Source of the DNA: Bradyrhizobium frederickii
GTDB lineage: Bacteria > Pseudomonadota > Alphaproteobacteria > Rhizobiales > Xanthobacteraceae
NCBI RefSeq assembly: GCF_004570865.1
Contig: NZ_SPQS01000018.1
Span: 118,006 to 182,005 of the forward strand
Length of the DNA: 64,000 nt
Direction: 5' to 3'
In this document: in pieces, positions 43,470 through 52,600 of the stretch
Layout: each line of letters starts with the position of its first letter
Position numbering within the stretch: position 1 is the stretch's first letter
Program-made: the position numbers and the translations under genes
The notes under the pieces: generated by a model
Told to the model about the DNA's origin: nothing
The model's input: the letters and a program-made list of their open reading frames with translations, nothing else
Databases searched by the model: none

Positions 43470-44164
43470 GCCGGAGAATCTCTCAGACAACTTGATCGTT
43501 CAGCTTGGCACCGTGACTGAGGTCCTGAACCGCGCCTGGCACCAGCGGGCAAGCGGTCACACCGTCAAAGACATCCAGAAGCGGGTTCGCCACCCCGTGC
43601 ACAAATGGATGGCCGCAACGCTGGACGGGACCGTCGAACAGACTGGTGCGGTGTTCGAAGCCAAGTTCATGCTACCCTGGGCTTTCACCGAGAAGGCCGC
43701 AGCCGAGAAGCACATGGCTCAGCTGCAGCACAATATGTGGGTCACCGCATCGCGCAGCGCCGTTCTCTCCATCATCACCGGCGGCGGCAAATGGGTCGAG
43801 ATCAAGATTCACGCCGATCGGCTGTACCAGCTCCTCCTGCTCACGGCTGAAAAGAAGTTCTGGCGCTGCGTTCAGAGCGGCGAGCCGCCCGTTCTGTTCA
43901 ACATCGAGACGCCCCGCCGAGGCTGGAGGCTATCAGAGTGGTCGACATGTCCAGCTCCAACCAATGGCAGAGCTGGCGGCGACCTACCTGCGGACGCGAG
44001 AAGCCCACGGCGAACACGAGACGGCGAAGGCGGATCTGAAAAAGCTGATGCCGGAGGACGCCAAGGAGGCAACGGGCTACGGCATCAAAGCCAAGCGGTC
44101 CAAGTCTGGCGCGATCAGCTTCGAAGTCCAGGCGACGGAGGGGCACCATGCATCAGTCCAATGA
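43470..44164 (+). pseudogene. decayed second copy of the YqaJ gene
   Basis: The frame begins at RLPENLSDNLIVQLGTVTEV, parallel to residues about 60 onward of the intact protein, so the N-terminal part is gone. Likeness continues through FEAKFMLPWAF, AQLQHNMWV and KKFWRCVQSGEPP. Two frameshifts near 43920 and 43965 lead through PPRLEAIRVVDMSSSNQW to AELAATYLRTREAHGEH and a normal C-terminal end at 44164. It overlaps the Erf copy by 17 bp, exactly as in the intact operon. Confidence 0.8.
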
Positions 44165-45323
44165 ACGCATCGGGACTATCGCGGCCGCCCTTGCCCGAGC
44201 CCAGGCTGAACTGATGAACCCCGAGAAGACCCTGACCGCAGTCATCAGGTCGCCCTTCCCGAGGGAGGACGACCGGACCTTCCGCTACGCGTCCCTTGCC
44301 TCCGGCCTGGACATCGTCCGCAAGACGCTAAGCCGGCAGGAGATCGCTATGATCCAGACCACCCGGATCGAGCAGCCAACTGGCCAAATTTACCTCACCA
44401 CCCTGCTCGCCCACGCTTCAGGGGAGTGGATCTCTTCGGACCTTCCGGTCTGCGCCTCAAAGGAGGTCGAGGCCCCGCACCGGATGGGCGCGGCGCTGAC
44501 CTATGCCCGCCGCTATGCCCTATTTGCCCTCGTGGGAATTGCCGGAGAGGACGACTTGGAGCGCCTGATGTCGTCACGGGACCTCCAGCGGTCCGCGAGC
44601 CTCAGCTCCCGCCAGGGACGAAAAGAACGCCGCTTGCAGGGGTTTTGAACCGCCTCCCCGTGTTGCCGCCAGAGCGCTCCGCCGAGCTCCTACAGCGACT
44701 CCTCGCCGAGCTGGCTTCAGTGGAAGGTAGCGATGGGCTCCTCGCCTGGGCAAAGATCAACCTCACTCTCAAGAACACTCTCCTGGAGGGCGACGCTCGC
44801 GTGCTCGAAGCCGCCTACCAAAAGAGGATCGAGGAAGTAGCCGCTCTTGAGCTGGATTCAACGGATCAGCGGCCTATATCGGCGGTCGGTACATCACTAC
44901 CTGAGGGACATGCTTCGGGCTTATCTGACGAGGTGCATGCGGCTGCCCACACCGCTTCTAGACAGCAAGTCGGCCTCGCCTTTCCAAAAGAGCCGCCGCG
45001 AAAACGAAGATCACCTCGCCTTCATCCGCGCTCAAGGTTGTCTCGTCTGTCAGAAGAGTCCCGCCGACGCGCATCACCTCAAGTTTGCTCAACCAAGAAC
45101 CTTGGGGCGCAAGGTGAGCGACGAGTTCACAGTGCCGCTTTGCCGATCGCATCATCAATCCCTGCACCCGGCACGAAGACGAAAGAGCCTGGGTGGAGCA
45201 CTCCGCAAATTTTCGCCCCTGCCGATCGAGGAGCTTTGGCATGCAGACCCCGTCCAACTCGCGGATCGCGCAAGCGCCACTGCACCAACATCACGCCCGC
45301 TATCGGAGGCACAACGTCGATGA
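44148..45323 (+). pseudogene. decayed second copy of the Erf-HNH gene
   Basis: An intact start (MHQSNERIGTIAAALARAQA) and full Erf domain to GEDDLE are followed by a frameshift near 44560, a linker in the second frame (LPVLPPERSAELLQRLLAEL), and another near 44990. The third frame then reads RAQGCLVCQKSPADAHHLKF and VPLCRSHHQSLHP, so the zinc domain is retained. One more shift occurs in the last 80 bases. The Erf part alone (166 residues to a TGA at 44648) could still be made. Confidence 0.8.
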
Positions 45324-45510
45324 ATGGTTCTGGCAGACTATCTCTAGTTCAGTCGACGGGCGTCTTGCCGCCTGAGTTCGAGGCACCATGTCCTCCGCCT
45401 CAACTTCTTCGAGGAGAGAACAATTATCATGCGGCCCAGACCGCCATCTTGAAGGCCACGCCTGCGCAATGGTCGCCCTCAGCCCGATCGAGATCGAGCG
45501 AACGCCTTGC
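45320..45510 (+). pseudogene. truncated second copy of the 42827 gene
   Basis: ATGA at 45320 repeats the overlap of the intact operon, and the frame reads VLPPEFEAPCPPPQLLRGEN, parallel to ALPAEFAALAPPPLLLPGEH. Likeness is lost after about 190 bp, where the DNA joins the transglutaminase-like peptidase relic. Only the N-terminal quarter remains. Confidence 0.7.
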
Positions 45511-46177
45511 TCCACGAATGGGCATAAATTGCCTCACAATTGTCATAGCGCTTCCATTTGCATAGCAATATACTTCGTCTAGCAATCAAGAAATGTCAGG
45601 CGAACTTTCGATGATCAGACATGCGGCCCGCATGCTGGCCATAATGTATTGCGTTTGCGGCCAGTCCGCCTAATCGAACTACGAATCCCAAGCGGTGACG
45701 CCACCGCTGTCATTTTCACAGTTCTGCATTCAGTATCCTGAGGACTGCCAGCATCACGATGATCGCAGGATCCGAGATTTCCGCTCCTCAATTCAACGTT
45801 GGCGAGAACTTGCACAGATCAATTCAACTGTGAATTTCGGCATAGCGCTCAAGGATCCGCCCGCGAGCCGGCGCGACGCGGAGTGGCAGATATTCCCTTA
45901 CGAAGGCAATTGCGGCGACTACGCCGTCACCAAGCGCCACCTGCTACTGCGATCCGGCTGGCCGAGCTCCGCCCTGCTGCTTGCAGAGGTCGTGATCAAA
46001 GCAACCGGCGAGCATCACCTAGTGCTGCTCGTGCGCGAGGGAAGAGCGGTCCTTGTGCTCGATAATCTAAGTCCGGTGGTGACGCCGCTAGTGGATGCGT
46101 TGGATCGATTTACAATCGTGCGGGCGGAGTCAGGTACGGATCCACAGCGGTGGACACGGGAAGTTGCGGCGTTCTAG
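45508..46177 (+). pseudogene. transglutaminase-like cysteine peptidase (BTLCP), copy 2, with an in-frame stop
   Basis: From ATG 45593 a signal-like start (RMLAIMYCVCGQSA) ends at TAA 45671-45673. The same frame continues open from 45674 to 46177 as FCIQYPEDC, WRELAQINSTVNFGI, YEGNCGDYAVTKRHLLLRSG, HHLVLLVREGRAVLVLDNLS and a late LDRFTIVRAESG. The catalytic Cys in NCGDYA, the His in HHLVLL and the Asp in LDNL are all kept. A GTG at 45695 could start a cytoplasmic form without signal peptide. Its first 430 bp repeat 17945-18368. Confidence 0.7.
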
Positions 46178-46250
46178 CTGCTTCGACCGCATGATGTTGG
46201 CGGCTCTCATTGTGGGAACAGAGAGACACTCTGTTGATCTTCAGAAACTC

Positions 46251-47663
46251 TCATGCCCGTCGATAGTCGTCTTCAATCCGGATGATGTCGTCTTCCCCGA
46301 GATAAGAGCCGGTCTGGACTTCGATCAGTTCCAGCTGGATCTTGCCGGGATTCTCCATCCGGTGGACGGCGCCCATCGGGATGTAGATCGACTCGTTCTC
46401 GTGCACCGTCTTGACGGTCTCGTTGACGGTGACCTGCGCCGTGCCGCGGACCACGATCCAGTGCTCGGCGCGATGGTGGTGTTTCTGCAGCGACAGCCGC
46501 CCGCCCGGCTTCACCACGATGCGCTTGACCTGGTGGCGCTCGCCATTGTCGACCGACTGATAGCTGCCCCAGGGCCGGTGCACCTTGAGATGCTCCTCGG
46601 TGACCTTCGGCGCGACCGCCTTCAGTTTCGTCACCAGGCGCTTCAGCCCGTTGGCATCCTTCTGCCGCGAGACCAGCACCGCGTCCGCGGTGGCGACCAC
46701 GACGAGATCGTCGACGCCTTCGAGCGCGACCAGCGCGGAATCCGTGATGACGTTGCAGTTGCGGGAATCCTCGAACACGGCGGTGCCGTGCGCGGCATTG
46801 CCCAGCGCGTCCTTCTCCGACAATTCCCACACCGCGTGCCAGGAGCCGACGTCGGACCAGCCGCACGACACCGGCACCACGGCCGCGCGCGCGGTCTTCT
46901 CCATCACCGCATAGTCGATCGAGATCGCCTTCGCCGCGCCGAACGCCTCGGGCTCCAGCGTGACGAAGCCGAGATCGCGGCCGGCATTGTTGACCGCATT
47001 GGTGACCGCCTCGACGCTTGCCGCATCGACCCTGCGATATTCGTCGAGCAGCACGCTCGCGGGGAACATGAAGTTGCCGCTGTTCCAGAGATAGCCGGAA
47101 TTGACGTAGTCGGAAGCCTTCACCGCATCCGGCTTCTCGACGAAGCGTGTCACCGCATGCACCTCGCCCGAGATCACCTCGCCCGGATTGATGTAGCCGT
47201 ATTCGGTCGCCGGCCGCTCCGGCTTGACGCCAAAGGTGACGATGCGCCCGGCATTCGCGGCCGCAAGACCCTCGCGGCAGGCGGCGACGAAGGCGGCACT
47301 ATTCTGCACGACGTGATCGGCAGCGAGCGCGAGCACGATCGCCTCGCTGGCGCGGTTCTGCGCGAACACGGCGCCGGCCGCGATCGCAGGGCCGGAATCG
47401 CGCCGCATCGGCTCGAGGATCACATCCGCCTCGATGCCGATCTCGGCGAGCTGCTCCAGCACCATGAAGCGATAGGACGCGTTGGTGATGACGATCGGCC
47501 GGTCGAACAGGGAGGGATCGGACACGCGCAGCAGCGTGTCCTGGAATGTCGAGCGCGCGCCGAACAGCGGCAGGAACTGCTTGGGGCGCACCTCGCGCGA
47601 GGCGGGCCACAGCCGCGTGCCGGCACCGCCGCACATGATCAGGGGGATTATGCGTTTGTCCAA
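46251..47663 (-). CDS. manC: mannose-1-phosphate guanylyltransferase/mannose-6-phosphate isomerase
   Basis: The 470-residue bifunctional-type enzyme has a nucleotidyltransferase domain (CGGAGTRLWPASREVRPKQF at residues about 11-30; FVEKPD, NSGNFMFPA) and a C-terminal cupin-type isomerase domain (RPWGSYQSVDNG, LSLQKHHHRAEHW, VHRMENPGK). It makes GDP-mannose, the precursor for Gmd and Fcl nearby. A TTG at 47663, with GGAG 9 bases upstream, is the start; no earlier ATG exists in frame. GC content is clearly higher than in the divergent gmd gene. Confidence 0.93.
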   Translation of the reverse strand: MDKRIIPLIMCGGAGTRLWPASREVRPKQFLPLFGARSTFQDTLLRVSDPSLFDRPIVITNASYRFMVLEQLAEIGIEADVILEPMRRDSGPAIAAGAVFAQNRASEAIVLALAADHVVQNSAAFVAACREGLAAANAGRIVTFGVKPERPATEYGYINPGEVISGEVHAVTRFVEKPDAVKASDYVNSGYLWNSGNFMFPASVLLDEYRRVDAASVEAVTNAVNNAGRDLGFVTLEPEAFGAAKAISIDYAVMEKTARAAVVPVSCGWSDVGSWHAVWELSEKDALGNAAHGTAVFEDSRNCNVITDSALVALEGVDDLVVVATADAVLVSRQKDANGLKRLVTKLKAVAPKVTEEHLKVHRPWGSYQSVDNGERHQVKRIVVKPGGRLSLQKHHHRAEHWIVVRGTAQVTVNETVKTVHENESIYIPMGAVHRMENPGKIQLELIEVQTGSYLGEDDIIRIEDDYRRA

Positions 47664-47885
47664 AATCTGAAGCTCCGAGCAAGATCAGTCAAATAAATCG
47701 GAAAGGTCAATGTAGAGCCATGACACTAACTCGGGAACATGAATCCAAAATAACCTTATCGATACAGTCTATTGCCTATTCCGCAGACCTAGAAAGCCGT
47801 TAATCTAAGCTTGCTTTTTTGTCCAGCCCATCTCCCTATTGCCTCCGTTTTCGAGTACGAACGGCTACCGAACCTAGAGATTATT

Positions 47886-48977
47886 ATGACAAAGAAACGT
47901 GCACTTATTACTGGCGTAACTGGCCAAGACGGCGCCTATCTCGCTGAATTGCTACTAGAAAAGGGATATGAAGTCCACGGCATCAAGCGTCGGACTTCAC
48001 TGTTCAACACGGATCGTATCGACCACCTCTATCTGGACCCACACGAGCCGAATCCATCGTTTCGCCTGCATTACGGTGATCTAACGGACTCTTCGAGCCT
48101 GATACGGATCGTGGGCCAAGTGCAACCCCACGAGATCTACAATCTCGCTGCACAAAGCCATGTGGCCGTTTCCTTCGAGGAACCAGAATACACGGCAAAC
48201 TCTGACGGCCTCGGCACCCTTCGAATTCTCGAAGCGATGCGGATAGTTGGATTAGAAAAAACGACCCGGTTCTATCAGGCGTCGACTTCCGAGCTGTATG
48301 GCTTAGTCCAGGAAATCCCGCAAAAGGAGACTACGCCTTTCTACCCGCGTTCGCCGTACGCTGTAGCCAAGCTCTACGCATATTGGATCACGGTGAACTA
48401 CCGCGAAGCCTATGGGATGTATGCCTGTAACGGCATCCTCTTCAACCACGAATCTCCTGTCCGCGGCGAGACCTTCGTGACCCGAAAGATCACGCGCGCT
48501 TTGGCGCGGATCCATTTGGGCCTGCAGGAGCGACTTTATCTGGGGAATTTGGACGCCCTGCGGGATTGGGGACACGCGCGTGACTATGTCGAAATGCAAT
48601 GGCTGATGCTACAGCAGGATAAGCCAGAGGATTTCGTGATCGCTACGGGCGTGCAGCATTCTGTACGAGATTTCGTCAATGTCGCTGCCAGCGAAGTCGG
48701 CACGACAATTCGCTGGGAAGGAAGCGGCATCGAAGAAAAAGGATATGACGCTAAGACCGGCACGTGTGTCGTCTCCGTTGATCCCCGCTATTTCCGCCCC
48801 ACCGAGGTCGCGACGCTTCTTGGTGACCCGTCAAAGGCCAAGCAGAAACTTGGCTGGGAACCCAAGACATCGTTCGAAAGCCTGGTTCGAGAAATGATGA
48901 AGGAAGATCTCGAATCCGCAAAGCGCGACGAACTCATCAAGCAGCACGGGTTTAGATATTACCCGCGCCACGAGTAG
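47886..48977 (+). CDS. gmd: GDP-mannose 4,6-dehydratase
   Basis: The 363-residue short-chain dehydrogenase-type protein has the NADP-binding ITGVTGQDGAYLAELLLEKG, the STSELYG segment (Thr/Ser and Glu of the active site) and YAVAKLYAYWITVNYREAYG (Tyr-xxx-Lys). GILFNHESPVRGETFVTRKI is the hallmark of the Gmd family. It converts GDP-mannose to GDP-4-keto-6-deoxymannose. The ATG at 47886 fits homologues; a longer frame from 47811 has no ribosome site. Its GC content is lower than that of manC. A mutated copy is at 54335-55402. Confidence 0.95.
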   Translation: MTKKRALITGVTGQDGAYLAELLLEKGYEVHGIKRRTSLFNTDRIDHLYLDPHEPNPSFRLHYGDLTDSSSLIRIVGQVQPHEIYNLAAQSHVAVSFEEPEYTANSDGLGTLRILEAMRIVGLEKTTRFYQASTSELYGLVQEIPQKETTPFYPRSPYAVAKLYAYWITVNYREAYGMYACNGILFNHESPVRGETFVTRKITRALARIHLGLQERLYLGNLDALRDWGHARDYVEMQWLMLQQDKPEDFVIATGVQHSVRDFVNVAASEVGTTIRWEGSGIEEKGYDAKTGTCVVSVDPRYFRPTEVATLLGDPSKAKQKLGWEPKTSFESLVREMMKEDLESAKRDELIKQHGFRYYPRHE

Positions 48978-49655
48978 TTTTCGTAGACCAAGGCGCTCGA
49001 TCCAAGCGAATGAGCATCCGTCGCGGCGCATTTTTGATCCATCACGGAGCCTAACCGGGGTACCTCACGACCGACGATAACCCCAATGTCGTCAGCAGCA
49101 CCTTTCAGGCCGGTATTCTTTTGTGCTATCCTATTGTTCGGTGCCATCGCCTCCGACCATCGGTGCACAATCGTGCGTCGATCCCGACGCTCAATGGCGC
49201 GCCTTTTTCCTTCTGCGTCGAAATGTTCGCAGAGAGCCGGCGCCACGCTGAGTTGGCAGAAGCAAGCTCAAGAGCGGCCGAATCTCCGGGCGGAATCACA
49301 ACACCGCACCCGCACGTGCTGAGATCATGTCGAGTTCGGCGTGAGCGAACGATCGGGCCGCACAGGCACGCTGTCGTACCATTTGGAAGATTGTCGTTCT
49401 GATAGAGCTCTTACCGGAGCCTAGCTTTGGAGCCGCCATCGTTACGAACTCTTGAGGAGTACTGCTATCGGCCCAGAATGGACGCGCGCTCGACGCTTTG
49501 AAACCGAAAATGATTGCCGGCTCAGCACTAGGCTCGTGATCTGTCACGCTAGTTCAGGCATTCGGCGTCTCAAGATACACCGGCCCCGTCTCCGGAGGAG
49601 AGCGGACGAAGTGAGTCGAACCGTTCGAGTAAATCCACCGCGCGCTCGGTTAAAG
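48978..49655. other. 678-bp intergenic region without recognised gene
   Basis: I see no supported gene. It lies between the end of gmd and the end of the convergent RTX-GH16 gene. A minus-strand frame (49296-49547) contains a KLGSGKSSIRT stretch but no start signal or family context, so I do not call it. Confidence 0.4.
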
Positions 49656-52600
49656 CTATGCAACAAATGAATAATCCAGAGCACCGAGATGCGTGACACC
49701 CGCAATCGTGAACTTATCAATTCCTCCAGCGTAATGAATGGCCCATTCATCTCCTTCAGCGGTTAGATACGCGCTCGCGTCATAGCCCTTGAGAAGTAGT
49801 TTGTCGTGCTCGGCTACAGAGCTAGTATATACATGGAAGTCGGAAATCGTATCGTGCCCGTTACCCTTGCTATAGACAAAGGTATCGTTACCTCCGCCTC
49901 CGAACAGCCAATCGTCGCCACCTCCGCCGTCGAGAATGTCATTGCCACTTGACCCTGCCATTCGATTTGCAAGCTCGTTCCCCGTTCCATTCAAGCCCCC
50001 CTGCATCAGGCTTAGATTTTCGACATTTGGCGCAAGCGTAAGCGAAACGCCCCACACCTGAACTGTATCGACACCTTCGCCTGGTTTCTCAACAATGATG
50101 GTATTTGCAGAACCAACGACATAGGTGTCGTCGCCCGCGCCGCCGACAAGAGTGTTGCCCGTCCCACCCGTCTTGAGATTGTCGTTCATGGCGGTGCCAT
50201 AGACGTACTGATCAGCCCGGGTGCCGCTCCAATAGTTAGCGGCCGTACCGCTACTTGGCAGAGTTGCCGGAAGCTGGAAGTTGTCACTCACGAAATCGGA
50301 AATCGCGGCCCCGCGAAAGACCAGTGTCTCATACGTCGTCAACGCGAGGTAGACGTCTGATCCGACCTGGGTCATCGAAGATTTGATGTCACTGAACGAG
50401 GTAAAACTAAAACCCGTTAGCGCAACGACATCATACTCACCCGCGCCCCCTAGTTCGAAATCAGTGATAATGTCAGATCCATCCCCCAGATTGACCACAA
50501 ACTTGTCACTCCCGCCACCTCCCGTAAGAATGTCGTTGCCTTGCCCACCGGTGATGACGTTTGCAGCTGAATTGCCGACGATGATGTTAGCTTGGCTGTT
50601 GCCGGTCCCATTGATTGTAGCGCCCCCGGTCAGGATGAGGTTTTCGACGTAGTTGGAAAGCGTGTAGGAGACCGATGCTCGCGCGGTATCAACCCCGCCC
50701 CCCGCAACCTCAATGATTTGGGCGCTAGCATCCATGACAATATACGTATCATCGCCAAGACCACCGGTCATGAGGTCGGCGCCGCCATTTGCTCCTATTA
50801 GATCGTTGCCGCTAGTGCCCGCGAGAGTGTCGGCGCTGCTTGTACCAGCAATCGTGCTAATTGAAGAGCCGCTCGACAGAAGCGTATAATTTGCCAGTGT
50901 GTATTCAGATAGCTGGTAGGCCTCAATCGTATCGATGGTCAGGGTCGCGGTAGATCCTGCGGCAGCGGTTCCGGCCCAGCCACCCATGGCGAGATTAGCG
51001 ATCATGTACATCGCCGTGTTCATGTCTGCAGGCGTGGGAGCCTTGGCGATCTCGGCGCCATCGACAAAGAACGTCAGATCATATGGCGTCCATTCAACAG
51101 CAAAAGTATGCATTCCAGACGTAAGATCACCCGTATTTGCCCAAGCACCGGGAGCGGCCGTCGATCCAGTCGACGAGTGGACTTGCCAATGAGCCTGATC
51201 CGGATCCTGCCCGAATGCCTCAAACACGTCGAGCTCGGCGCTGTACTGCCCATTGATCGGCAGCAGCCAAAAGGCAGGCCAGGCTCCCGTCGTGCTGGGC
51301 AACGTGGCCGACATCTCGAAATAGCCGTAAGTTTGGACGAAGCTGTTTTCGCTCGAAATCATGCCAGTGTAGAATTGCGCTCCGCCGACATATGAGCTGA
51401 CGGTCGGAGGCACCGGCTGAGCAGTGATCAACAGCTCACCATTCTCGATGGAGAAGGGATTGAGACCAAGCGAGCTTGATGCTTGCGTTCCCGGCAAGCC
51501 AGAGAAGCTGCTATCGACGTAAACCCCCTGCTCCCCACTCAACAGGTAGCTGGCTGAGCCGCTCCACGCGTAGCTAGTCCGCCAAGTCAAGCCGGGATCC
51601 TGTCCCGCTGACAGCGAATCGAAATTGTCGCTAAACGTCTTCACAAGTCCCGAGAGCGGGAGCACAATATCGACGTTGGCTGGTACAAGGTCTTGAACAT
51701 CGGCGTGCTCAAGGGTGATCCTCTCGCCATTTCCGAGCGCAAGGTAGACATCCGTGCCAGCTTGCGTCATTGCAGCCTTTACGTCGCTGAAGGTCTTGAA
51801 ATTCGCGCCGCTAATCTGAAGGATATCGCCGCCGGCTCCCGCGGTAAAATCAGTGATGACATCATTTCCGCTTCCGGCTTTGATCACGAACCTATCTGTG
51901 CCGTACGCACCTGTAAGCACGTCGTCGCCAAGGCCCCCATCGATCATGTTGTTGCCGGCGCTACCAATAATGATGTTGTCAAGCGCATTCCCGGTGGCCG
52001 GCGCCGAGTTGCTCCCGGTGAGGGTCAGATTTTCGACGTTTGGCGCGTTAACGAGGCTATAGCCGTCATACTTTGCAGCTGAGATCGTATCGACACCTTG
52101 GCCGGCTTGTTCGACGACACTCGTGCTGCGGTCGTAGACGATATAGGTATCGTCGGCGGCGCCACCGACGAGAGTCACTGCCGCGCCGCTAGCCTGGAGC
52201 TTGTCATTTCCCGAAGTTCCATAAATCGTGCCGGTCACCGCAGCGGCTGGCGCATAGGTGGCGGTCGCACTTAGGGGCAGAGGATTGTCCAGTTGGATAT
52301 TCGCCGCAACCAGCGACGAGACCGCAACATTCTTCAGCGTCACGGTTTCGGTGCTGGAGAGTACTATCACCGCATCAGAGCCAACCTGCCTGGCAGCCGT
52401 CAGTAGATTCGCATATGTTGCGAATCCGTAGTTCTGCACTCGCAGCACATCACCGCCGATGCCGGCTTGGAAATCGCTGACGATGTCTGAGCCAAATCCT
52501 TTAGCGACCACGAAGAGGTCACTGGCTCCGCCTCCAATCAACACGTCGTTGCCGGAACTTCCAAATAAGATCTCGCTTGTAGGAGCCGACGGTTGTGTCG

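Noticed and set aside
46095..47696. 533-codon plus-strand frame opposite manC
   Set aside because: It is His/Arg/Asp-rich antisense text; manC on the minus strand has all family motifs.
49296..49547. Minus-strand frame with a KLGSGKSSIRT stretch resembling a P-loop
   Set aside because: No start signal, no further ATPase motifs and no context; too little to call a gene fragment.
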